Shown: positions 1 to 6,135 of the stretch, one piece after another
How the letters are laid out: each line of letters begins with the position of its first letter
Numbering within the stretch: position 1 is the first letter of the stretch
Origin: Acidimangrovimonas sp.
GTDB lineage: Bacteria; Pseudomonadota; Alphaproteobacteria; Rhodobacterales; Rhodobacteraceae
Assembly: GCA_030147905.1 (NCBI GenBank)
Contig: JASBUM010000305.1
Coordinates: 1 to 9,424 of the forward strand
Reading direction: 5' to 3'
Length of the DNA: 9,424 nt
Notes under the pieces: model-generated
The model's input: only the letters and a program-made list of their open reading frames with translations
What the model was told of the DNA's origin: nothing
Database searches by the model: none
Translations under genes and position numbers: made by a program

Positions 1-358
1 CCAGGCCCAGCTCTGCCGCCCTGGCCTTGAGATCGGCCGGCGGCGCCTTGTCCCAGGGGATATGCAGGCTCACGGCGGGCGTGGCCCGCGTGAGCTGGTG
101 GATGACGGCGCAATCCTCCAGCTTGTCGAAGATGTCGCGCGGCTCGCCGGGGCCGGGGAAGCGGGCAAAGCGCGTGCCGCCGGTGCCGACCCCCCAGGAC
201 GGGATCGCCACGCCATAGGCCGCGACGCGCGCCTTCACCGCATCGATGTCCATGCCGCGACGCGCCATACGCGCGCCGAGGTGGTCGTAATCGGCGCGCA
301 GATCGTCGATCCGGCGGGCGTTCTCGGCGGCAACCAGTTCCTCGTCGATCAGCATCAT
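1..358 (-). CDS. rhaI: L-rhamnose isomerase, N-terminal part (cut by left edge)
   Basis: Cytoplasmic, metal-dependent isomerase converting L-rhamnose to L-rhamnulose, the first catabolic step. Only the first 119 codons are present; homologues are about 430 residues. The minus-strand translation begins MMLIDEELVAAENARRID and contains PSWGVGTGGTRFARFPG at residues 53-69, then DIFDKLEDCAVIHQLTRA and VSLHIPWDKA. I recognise these stretches from the Pseudomonas stutzeri/Rhizobium-type isomerase, not the E. coli RhaA type. The metal-binding and catalytic residues lie beyond the window. Start: the first of two consecutive ATGs, preceded on the minus strand by GAGG (365-368) with a 6-base spacer; the second ATG (355-353) is possible. 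It follows the rhaD stop codon by 3 bases, so the two are almost certainly cotranscribed and translationally coupled. Family assignment is secure; completeness cannot be judged. Confidence 0.95.
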   Translation of the reverse strand, partial: MMLIDEELVAAENARRIDDLRADYDHLGARMARRGMDIDAVKARVAAYGVAIPSWGVGTGGTRFARFPGPGEPRDIFDKLEDCAVIHQLTRATPAVSLHIPWDKAPPADLKARAAELGL

Positions 359-361
359 GAC

Positions 362-2467
362 CTACCTCGTGAAGCTCTGGGCGTTGCCGGCATCGACATT
401 CAGGATATTGCCGGTCGATTTCGACGACAGGTCCGAGGCGAAATAGCAGATCCCCTCGGCCACATCCTCGGGCAGCACCGCGCGCTTGAGCAGCGAGCGC
501 TGGCGATACATTTCCTCCAGCCCGTCCTTGTCGGTGCCGTAGGTCGCGGCGCGCTGGTCAAGCCATTCGCCCGACCAGATCTTGGAGCCTCGAAGCACCG
601 CGTCGGGATTGACCACGTTGACACGGATCCCGGCCGCGGCGCCTTCCAGCGCGAGACATCTGGCAAGGTGGATCTCGGCCGCCTTGGCGGTGCAATAGGC
701 CGAGGCGTTGGGCGAGGCCGCAAGCCCGTTCTTGGAGGCGACGAAGACGATCGCGCCACCGATCCCCTGTGCGCGGAAGAGCCGGAACGCCTCGCGGCTG
801 GTCAGGAAATAGCCCGTCGACAGGATATCCATGTTGCGGCTCCACAGCGCGAGCGTGGTTTCCTCGACCGGCGCGGAGGAGGCGATACCGGCATTCGAGA
901 CGAGAATGTCGAGCCCGCCGAACTCGACCGCCGCCTCGCTGTAGGCCGCCTGCACCGCCGCCTCGTCGGTGACGTCCACACGGGTGGTGCGGATCACGTC
1001 CTTGCCGAAGCGCTGCGCGAGCGTTGTCGAGGCCGCGACAAGGCCCGGCTCGTCGATGTCGGCGAGCATGACGCAGGCGCCGTCGCGCAGGAAACGCTCG
1101 GCCGTGGCGGCGCCGATGCCGCCCGCGCCACCGGTGACAAGGGCGATGCGTCCCGCCAGGCTCCTGGGTCTGGGCATGCGCTGGAGCTTGGCCTCTTCCA
1201 GCAGCCAGTATTCGATGTCGAAGGCCTCCTGCTCGGGCAGACCGCAATATTCACTGACCGCCGAGGCGCCGCGCATCACGTTGATCGCGTTGACGTAGAA
1301 CTCGGCCGAGATCCGGGCCGTGGCCTTGTCGCGCGCGAAGGTGATCATGCCGACGCCGGGCACCAGGTAGACGACCGCATTCTGGTCGCGCAGTGCCGGG
1401 CTGTCGGGGCGCTTGCAGCGCGCGTAATAGGCGGCGTAATCGGCGCGGTAGGCCGCGACCTGGGGCGCGAGCGCGTCGAGCGTGGCCGGGGTGTCGGGGT
1501 TGGCGGGGTCGAAATCCACCACCAGCGGCCGGATCTTGGTGCGCAGGAAATGATCCGGGCACGAGGTGCCGAGCGCGGCCAGTTCCGGCATCTGCACCGA
1601 ATTGACGAATTCCAGCACCGCGGGCTGATCGTCGAAATGGCCGACCATGCGGTGATCGGCAGAAATCATCCCGCGGATCGCCGGCATCAGCCGCGCCGCC
1701 ACCGAGCGCCGCTCGGCTTCGGGCAGGCTGTCGTGCCGGGCGCCGCCGAAGACCGTCTTGCCCCGCGTTTCGGCCTCGAACCAGACCATCGCCCGGTTGA
1801 TGATCTCGATCGTCAACTCGTAGCACGCCTGCGCGTCGTCAGCCCAGGTGAAGAGCCCGTGCGATTCCAGCACCACCCCCTTGGCCTCGGGGTTCTCGAG
1901 GCAGAATTTCTCGAGCCACAGCCCCAGTTCGTAGCCCGGCCGCTTCCATGGCAGCCAGCCGATTTCGTCGCCGAAGATCTGGCGCGTCAGCTCGCGCGAA
2001 TTCGCCGCCGCGGCGATCGCGATGATCGCGTCGGGGTGCATGTGGTCGACATGCCTCTTTGGGACATAGGCATGCAGCGGCGTGTCGATCGAGGCCGCGC
2101 GCGGATTGAGGTTGAAGGTGCAATGCGGCAGGTAGCCGACCATCTCGTCCTCGAACGCGACGCCGCGATAGACCCCCTTCAACGCGCGAAGCTTGTCCAT
2201 GTAGAGCGTGGCGAACCCGTCGAGTTTCATCGAGCCGACATCGCCGCCCGAACCCTTGACCCAGAGCACCTCGACCGGATCGCCGGTGAGCGGATCGCGT
2301 TCCATCACCTTGGCCGAGGTGTTGCCGCCACCGTAATTGGTGATTCGCTTGTCGGAGCCCAGGAGGTTGGAGCGATAGAGCAGCTTCTCCGGCTCGCTCA
2401 TCCCCTGGGCCCGACCTTCGTCCCAAAGACTTGCAAGCCGCGCGGTGGCGGCGGCGGTGTCCGGCAT
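362..2467 (-). CDS. rhaD: Bifunctional rhamnulose-1-phosphate aldolase / L-lactaldehyde dehydrogenase
   Basis: A 701-residue cytoplasmic fusion enzyme. The N-terminal half (about 1-430) is a class II aldolase: NYGGGNTSAK at 44-53 and KGSGG at 71-75 fit the phosphate-binding loops, and H142/H144 (HMHPDA) with H203 (ESHGL) fit the metal-binding histidines. It should split L-rhamnulose-1-phosphate into dihydroxyacetone phosphate and L-lactaldehyde. The C-terminal half (about 436-701) is a short-chain dehydrogenase: TGGAGGIG at 445-452, SNAG at 524-527, and S578, Y591 and K595 (YCTAK) as the catalytic set. D470 at the end of the second Rossmann strand suggests NAD rather than NADP. Characterised members of this fusion family (also called RhaEW) carry lactaldehyde through to L-lactate; which redox product forms here is inference. 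Start ATG has AAGGGAGG upstream (2473-2480 on the minus strand, 5-base spacer). First gene of the leftward rhaDI unit, divergent from rhaR. Confidence 0.96.
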   Translation of the reverse strand: MPDTAAATARLASLWDEGRAQGMSEPEKLLYRSNLLGSDKRITNYGGGNTSAKVMERDPLTGDPVEVLWVKGSGGDVGSMKLDGFATLYMDKLRALKGVYRGVAFEDEMVGYLPHCTFNLNPRAASIDTPLHAYVPKRHVDHMHPDAIIAIAAAANSRELTRQIFGDEIGWLPWKRPGYELGLWLEKFCLENPEAKGVVLESHGLFTWADDAQACYELTIEIINRAMVWFEAETRGKTVFGGARHDSLPEAERRSVAARLMPAIRGMISADHRMVGHFDDQPAVLEFVNSVQMPELAALGTSCPDHFLRTKIRPLVVDFDPANPDTPATLDALAPQVAAYRADYAAYYARCKRPDSPALRDQNAVVYLVPGVGMITFARDKATARISAEFYVNAINVMRGASAVSEYCGLPEQEAFDIEYWLLEEAKLQRMPRPRSLAGRIALVTGGAGGIGAATAERFLRDGACVMLADIDEPGLVAASTTLAQRFGKDVIRTTRVDVTDEAAVQAAYSEAAVEFGGLDILVSNAGIASSAPVEETTLALWSRNMDILSTGYFLTSREAFRLFRAQGIGGAIVFVASKNGLAASPNASAYCTAKAAEIHLARCLALEGAAAGIRVNVVNPDAVLRGSKIWSGEWLDQRAATYGTDKDGLEEMYRQRSLLKRAVLPEDVAEGICYFASDLSSKSTGNILNVDAGNAQSFTR

Positions 2468-2472
2468 CTGAT

Positions 2473-2480
2473 CCTCCCTT
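2473..2480 (-). promoter_or_regulatory. Strong ribosome binding site of rhaD
   Basis: On the minus strand AAGGGAGG ends 5 bases before the rhaD ATG. The identical octamer with the same spacing precedes rhaR and rhaS, so the three lead genes of the locus share a near-optimal Shine-Dalgarno sequence. Confidence 0.85.
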
Positions 2481-2506
2481 GCGCAGTGCAGCGCCCTTCG
2501 GCCCGA

Positions 2507-2534
2507 ACTCTGCCATCCGGCGACGCAATGTCAA
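2507..2534 (-). promoter_or_regulatory. Candidate promoter for rhaDI
   Basis: On the minus strand a perfect TTGACA (2534-2529) is followed after 16 bases by CAGAGT (2512-2507), a weak -10 match (3 of 6). A start site near 2500 would leave a leader of roughly 30 bases. The -35 box forms the outer end of the left arm of the inverted repeat, so a bound repressor would block it. The box is seen; promoter function is inference, limited by the poor -10. Confidence 0.4.
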
Positions 2535-2612
2535 TCATAAACGATCATCTTCAAGCATGGCATTACAATATAAGGCATTGCGTGATCGAATATGATTGAC
2601 AGTGATCGTTTT
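2529..2612. promoter_or_regulatory. Probable RhaR operator: large inverted repeat of 10-bp units
   Basis: Two 19-bp arms, 2529-2547 and 2583-2601, are inverted copies matching at 17 of 19 positions: read outward, TGATCG-two bases-TATGATTGACA. Each arm contains TGATCG and TGATTG exactly 10 bp apart. A further TGATCG follows on the right (2603-2608), and a weaker copy (TGCTTG on the minus strand, 2552-2557) lies on the left. Arm centres are 54 bp apart, about five helical turns, separated by a 35-bp, mostly AT-rich spacer (2548-2582). The region lies between the divergent rhaD and rhaR genes and overlaps an outward TTGACA on each side. DeoR-family repressors commonly bind such repeated short elements, so RhaR is the natural ligand. 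The repeat is directly visible; the assignment to RhaR is inference. Confidence 0.75.
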
Positions 2613-2624
2613 CGGTGGAAGCCT
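2596..2624 (+). promoter_or_regulatory. Candidate promoter for the rhaRSTPQUK operon
   Basis: A perfect TTGACA at 2596-2601 is the outer end of the right operator arm. The best-spaced -10 (2619-2624, AAGCCT) is poor, so the pairing is doubtful. Transcription from here would begin close to the rhaR Shine-Dalgarno sequence and leave a very short leader. An alternative -10-like TATAAG occurs at 2569-2574 in the spacer, but with no good -35 partner. Low confidence on exact elements; a rightward promoter somewhere in 2548-2630 is likely from context. Confidence 0.35.
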
Positions 2625-2632
2625 CGCCGGAA

Positions 2633-2638
2633 GGGAGG
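2633..2638 (+). promoter_or_regulatory. Ribosome binding site fixing the rhaR start
   Basis: GGGAGG (within AAGGGAGG, 2631-2638) lies 5 bases before ATG 2644. It supports that start over an in-frame TTG at 2596, which lies inside the operator and has no Shine-Dalgarno sequence. Confidence 0.85.
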
Positions 2639-2643
2639 AACGC

Positions 2644-3450
2644 ATGCACGAAAGCGAGCGCCACAGGATCATTCTGTCCGCGATTCAGGAACGGCCGGTC
2701 GCGACGGTGCCGGAACTTGTCGCGCTGACGGGCGCGTCCGAGGCGACGGTGCGGCGCGATATCGCCACGCTGCACGTCCAGAAGAAGTTGCGCCGCGTGC
2801 GCGGCGGGGCGGAATCGATCGCACCGCCCCAGTTCGTGGGCCTTGCCGGCCGCCCCTTCAGCGTCAACGAGACGGTGAACATCGCCGCCAAGCGGGCCAT
2901 TGCCCGCGCCGCGGTCGAGCTTTGCGAGGACGGCGATCCGATCATCATCAACGGTGGCACCACCACTTTCCAGATGGTGCATCCGCTTTCGGCCCGGCGC
3001 TGCCAGGTATTCACCAACTCCTTCCCGATCGCCGAGCATCTGCTGAAGCATTCGAAGAACACCGTCCTGCTGCCCGGCGGGGCCATTTACCGCGAACAGA
3101 ACATCATCCTGTCGCCCTTCGAGGACGACGGATCGCGCCATTTCTACGCCCGGCGGATGTTCATGGGCGCGCGCGGCCTCGGACCGCTCGGTCTGATGGA
3201 GGGGGATCCGCTGCTGATTCAGGCCGAACAGAAGCTGATCGATCAGGCCGATGAACTGGTCGTCCTGGTCGACAGTTCCAAGTTCCGCAACCGGTCCAGC
3301 CTGGTGCTCTGCCCGCTGGCGCGCATCCACACCGTCGTGACCGACGACCGCATCGACGACCGTGCGGCACAGATGCTGGGCGCGGCCGATATCCGGTTGA
3401 TCACCGTTCCCGCGGCGACCAGCAGGAAGGCGGCCGCGCAGGAAGGTTGA
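2644..3450 (+). CDS. rhaR: DeoR-family transcriptional regulator of the rha locus
   Basis: A 268-residue cytoplasmic DNA-binding protein of normal DeoR-family length. Residues about 5-58 form the winged helix-turn-helix: RHRIILSAI, the recognition helix SEATVRRDIATL (32-43), and the wing KKLRRVRGGA (48-56). Residues about 77-240 form the sugar-phosphate-sensing DeoR C-terminal domain, with INGGTTT (102-108) as the phosphate-loop-like motif, TNSFPIAE (124-131), LLPGG (142-146), FMGARGL (173-179) and DSSKF (210-214). In R. leguminosarum the equivalent RhaR is a negative regulator, so this protein probably represses both rhaDI and its own operon via the inverted repeat at 2529-2612. The inducer is probably a phosphorylated intermediate, which I infer from the family. 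The last residues (RKAAAQEG) are a low-complexity tail. rhaS starts 76 bases downstream with no terminator visible, so cotranscription is likely. It is unrelated to the AraC-type RhaR of E. coli. Confidence 0.93.
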   Translation: MHESERHRIILSAIQERPVATVPELVALTGASEATVRRDIATLHVQKKLRRVRGGAESIAPPQFVGLAGRPFSVNETVNIAAKRAIARAAVELCEDGDPIIINGGTTTFQMVHPLSARRCQVFTNSFPIAEHLLKHSKNTVLLPGGAIYREQNIILSPFEDDGSRHFYARRMFMGARGLGPLGLMEGDPLLIQAEQKLIDQADELVVLVDSSKFRNRSSLVLCPLARIHTVVTDDRIDDRAAQMLGAADIRLITVPAATSRKAAAQEG

Positions 3451-3526
3451 AGAGACGGGCGCGCGGGAAGGGTTGAGGAGCCAGCGCGGCCGGTAACGAC
3501 AAGACGGACGCTCAAGGGAGGAAAAC

Positions 3527-4528
3527 ATGAGCATCTTCAAGAAGGCACTGACCACCATGGCGGTCGCCGCGTCGCTTGCGACCACGACCGCCACCGTCGC
3601 CCAGGCGGCGCCGATGCGCATCGCCATCGTCGTCAAGGCGCTTGGCATCGGCTTCTTCGATGCCGTCGACAAGGGGGCGGAACAGGCTGCCAAGGAAATC
3701 GGAAACGTCAAGATCATATACACCGGTCCGACCAACACCACCGCCGAGGGCCAGATCCAGGTGATCAACTCGCTGATCGCCCAGCACGTCGACGCGATCG
3801 CGATCTCGGCCAACGACAAGGACGCGCTGGTGCCGGTGCTGAAGAAGGCGATGAAGCGCGGCATCACCGTGATCTCGTTCGACTCAGGCGTCGCCAAGGC
3901 CGGCCGCGAGATGCAGCTCGATCCATCGTCGACCCCGCTGATCGGCAAGATGCTGATCAAGATGGCGGCCGATCACATGCCCCAGGGCGGACAGGTCGCC
4001 GTGCTGTCGGCCTCGGCCACGGCGACCAACCAGAACGCCTGGATCGCCGCCATGAAGAAGGACATGGGAAGCTATCCGAAGATCAAGCTCGTATCCGTCG
4101 TCTACGGCGACGACCTTTCGGACAAGTCCTATCGCGAGGCGCAGGGCCTCATCAAGAAATACCCCGACCTCAAGGCGATCATCGCGCCGACTACCGTGGG
4201 GATCGCCGCCGCGGCGCAGGCGGTCGAGGATGACCACCTCGTCGGCAAGGTCAACGTCACCGGGCTTGGCCTGCCCTCGCAGATGGCGGGACATGTCAAG
4301 TCGGGCGCATCCAAGAGCTTCGCGCTGTGGAATCCGATCGACCTCGGATATGCGGCGACGATGATCGCCCACAACCTCGCCACCAAGAAGGCGGTGGCCA
4401 AGCCCGGCGCCAAGATCGGCATGGGCCGCATGGGCTCGACCACGCTCGACAAGGATAACGTCGGGGTGATGGGCGATCCCTTCACCTTCGATGCCTCGAA
4501 CGTCGACAAATACGCCAAGATGTTCTGA
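3527..4528 (+). CDS. rhaS: Periplasmic L-rhamnose-binding protein of the ABC transporter
   Basis: A 333-residue substrate-binding protein of the periplasmic-binding-protein type 1 fold (RbsB/Peripla_BP_4 group). A signal peptide is clear: charged start (MSIFKK), hydrophobic alanine/threonine-rich core to about residue 25, and AQA at 25-27 as the probable signal peptidase I site. No lipobox cysteine is present, so the mature protein should be soluble in the periplasm. The mature part starts RIAIVVKALGIGFFDAVDKGAEQAA, typical of the first lobe, and includes NSLIAQHVDAIAISANDKDALVPVL and the hinge-proximal ITVISFDSG. Start ATG is set by AAGGGAGG (3514-3521) with 5 bases of spacing. Rhamnose specificity is inferred from the locus and the R. 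leguminosarum parallel, not from binding residues. A GC hairpin follows the stop codon, which may let this gene be expressed above the rest of the transporter. It is not homologous to E. coli RhaS (AraC family). Confidence 0.94.
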   Translation: MSIFKKALTTMAVAASLATTTATVAQAAPMRIAIVVKALGIGFFDAVDKGAEQAAKEIGNVKIIYTGPTNTTAEGQIQVINSLIAQHVDAIAISANDKDALVPVLKKAMKRGITVISFDSGVAKAGREMQLDPSSTPLIGKMLIKMAADHMPQGGQVAVLSASATATNQNAWIAAMKKDMGSYPKIKLVSVVYGDDLSDKSYREAQGLIKKYPDLKAIIAPTTVGIAAAAQAVEDDHLVGKVNVTGLGLPSQMAGHVKSGASKSFALWNPIDLGYAATMIAHNLATKKAVAKPGAKIGMGRMGSTTLDKDNVGVMGDPFTFDASNVDKYAKMF

Positions 4529-4543
4529 TCGGGCGCAAGCACG

Positions 4544-4568
4544 GGCCCGGCGCCGCGCGCGCCGGGCC
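4544..4568 (+). other. Perfect 10-bp GC hairpin between rhaS and rhaT
   Basis: GGCCCGGCGC (4544-4553) pairs completely with GCGCCGGGCC (4559-4568) around a 5-base loop. It begins 16 bases after the rhaS stop codon and ends 22 bases before the rhaT start. No T-run follows, so it does not look like a standard intrinsic terminator. A stabilising or attenuating mRNA structure behind the binding-protein gene is the likelier role, as seen in other ABC import operons; this is inference. Confidence 0.7.
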
Positions 4569-4590
4569 GCTCCGCTCGGGGGATCTCGTG

Positions 4591-6135
4591 ATGACCGCAC
4601 TGCCACCCACGGCCGACCTGATGACCGCCAAGCCGGTTCTGACGCTCCGCGGCGTTTCCAAGAGCTTTCCGGGCGTTCGTGCGCTGCATGACGTCGGGCT
4701 GGAGCTCTATCCCGGCCAGGTCACGGCGCTGATCGGCGAGAACGGGGCGGGCAAGTCGACAATCGTCAAGATCCTGACCGGAATCTATCGCCCGGACGCG
4801 GGCACGATCACGATCGACGGCCGCGAGGCGCAATTTTCCACCGCCGCCGCGGCGGAGGCCGCCGGCGTCACGGCCATTCATCAGGAAACGGTCCTGTTCG
4901 ACGAATTGAGCGTGGCCGAGAACATCTTTCTGGGCCACGCGCCGCGGACCCGGCTGGGCCTGATCGACCGGCGCGAGATGGTTGCGCAGGCGCGCGGCCT
5001 GCTTGCCCGGATCGGGGCGGATCTCGATCCCGGCACGCGGCTGCGCGACCTCGGCATCGCCTCCAAGCACCTGGTCTCGATCGCACGCGCGCTTTCCGTC
5101 GATGCGCGGGTGGTGATCATGGACGAGCCGACCGCGGCACTCAGCCACAAGGAGATCCATGAGCTTTACGCCCTGGTCGAGCGGCTGAAGGCCGAGGGCA
5201 AGGCGATTCTCTTCATCTCCCACAAGTTCGAGGAGATCTTCCATATCGCCGATCGCTGGGCCGTGTTCCGCGACGGGGCGCTGGTCGGTCACGGGCTGAT
5301 GCGGGAGGTGGACGAATCCCGTCTGGTGCGGATGATGGTCGGGCGCGAGGTCAACCAGATCTTTCCCGATCGCAGCCCCCGGCTCGGCCCGCCCGTGCTG
5401 ACGGTGGCAGGCTATTGTCACCCGACCGAATTCGAGGACATCAACTTTTCCCTGCGGGAAGGCGAGATCCTTGGATTCTACGGCCTCGTCGGCGCCGGCC
5501 GGTCGGAGGTGATGCAGGCGCTCTTCGGGCTGACCAGGCCGTCCCGGGGCGCCTGCCGTATCGGCGAGCGCGTGGCCGTCATCCGATCGACCGCAGAGGC
5601 CATTGCAAACGGCATCGTCTATGTGCCCGAGGACCGCGGCACGCAGGGGGCGATCAAGGGCCTGCCGATCTTTCAGAACGTGACGCTGCCGTCGCTGTCG
5701 CGCACGTCGCGGCGGGGCTTCCTGCGCCTGACCGAGGAATTCCGCCTCGCGCGGGAATATGCCCGCCGGCTCGACCTGCGCGCGGCCAGCCTCGACCAGG
5801 ACGTGGCGCAGCTTTCGGGCGGCAACCAGCAGAAGGTGGTGATCGCCAAGTGGCTGGCGACGAAGCCGCGCGTCATCATCCTCGACGAACCCACGAAGGG
5901 CATCGACATCGGATCCAAGGCGGCGGTTCACGCCTTCATGGCCGATCTCGCCGGAGAGGGGCTCGCCATCATCATGGTCAGTTCGGAAATTCCCGAGATC
6001 ATGGGCATGTCCGACCGTGCCATCGTCATGCGCGAGGGTCGGATGGTCGCGCAGCTCGAACGCGAGGAAATGACGCCGGAGCGGCTCGTGCGGGCCGCCG
6101 CCGGCATCGCCGAGGAAGGCCAGGACAGCCGATGA
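4591..6135 (+). CDS. rhaT: Rhamnose ABC transporter, double ATP-binding subunit
   Basis: A 514-residue cytoplasmic ATPase with two fused nucleotide-binding domains, the standard form for ribose/arabinose-type sugar importers (RbsA/MglA group). Domain 1 (about 16-250) has Walker A GENGAGKST at 49-57, Q98, Walker B and DEPT at 178-181, and FISHKFEE as the H-loop. Its signature is replaced by DLGIASKHLVSIARAL (153-168) with no LSGGQ. Domain 2 (about 265-505) has a Walker A variant, GLVGAGRSE at 298-306 with Arg304 in place of Lys, an intact LSGGNQQ at 408-414, and LDEPTKGID from 431. The degenerate second Walker A is usual for this group. Start: ATG 4591 has GGGGGA (4578-4583) 7 bases upstream. 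A GTG directly before it (4588) and ATG 4621 are alternatives, and the first 14 residues are not conserved in character. Its stop overlaps the rhaP start by 4 bases (ATGA). It is not the E. coli RhaT symporter. Confidence 0.94.
   Translation: MTALPPTADLMTAKPVLTLRGVSKSFPGVRALHDVGLELYPGQVTALIGENGAGKSTIVKILTGIYRPDAGTITIDGREAQFSTAAAAEAAGVTAIHQETVLFDELSVAENIFLGHAPRTRLGLIDRREMVAQARGLLARIGADLDPGTRLRDLGIASKHLVSIARALSVDARVVIMDEPTAALSHKEIHELYALVERLKAEGKAILFISHKFEEIFHIADRWAVFRDGALVGHGLMREVDESRLVRMMVGREVNQIFPDRSPRLGPPVLTVAGYCHPTEFEDINFSLREGEILGFYGLVGAGRSEVMQALFGLTRPSRGACRIGERVAVIRSTAEAIANGIVYVPEDRGTQGAIKGLPIFQNVTLPSLSRTSRRGFLRLTEEFRLAREYARRLDLRAASLDQDVAQLSGGNQQKVVIAKWLATKPRVIILDEPTKGIDIGSKAAVHAFMADLAGEGLAIIMVSSEIPEIMGMSDRAIVMREGRMVAQLEREEMTPERLVRAAAGIAEEGQDSR

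Noticed and set aside
62..2599. 845-codon plus-strand open frame opposite rhaD
   Set aside because: It is antisense to a gene with clear aldolase and dehydrogenase motifs. Its translation is rich in R, G, D and H with no recognisable domain, as expected from GC-rich codon bias on the opposite strand.
2596..2643. In-frame TTG extension of rhaR
   Set aside because: It would add 16 residues without family similarity, starts inside the operator and -35 box, and lacks a Shine-Dalgarno sequence; ATG 2644 has GGGAGG at ideal spacing.
2563..3960. 465-codon minus-strand open frame opposite rhaR and rhaS
   Set aside because: It spans a gene boundary and the operator on the other strand, and its sequence is the antisense of conserved DeoR and binding-protein motifs.
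4544..4568. Reading the hairpin as a rho-independent terminator ending the transcript after rhaS
   Set aside because: No U-run follows the stem, and the same pathway continues directly with rhaT; partial attenuation or mRNA protection fits better.
4129..5931. 600-codon minus-strand open frame opposite rhaS and rhaT
   Set aside because: It covers parts of two well-supported genes, has no domain character, and its composition is typical of a GC-bias shadow frame.
5415..6131. Upstream in-frame extension of rhaP within rhaT
   Set aside because: It is out-of-frame rhaT sequence rich in R, G, P and H; the permease begins at the ATGA overlap at 6132.
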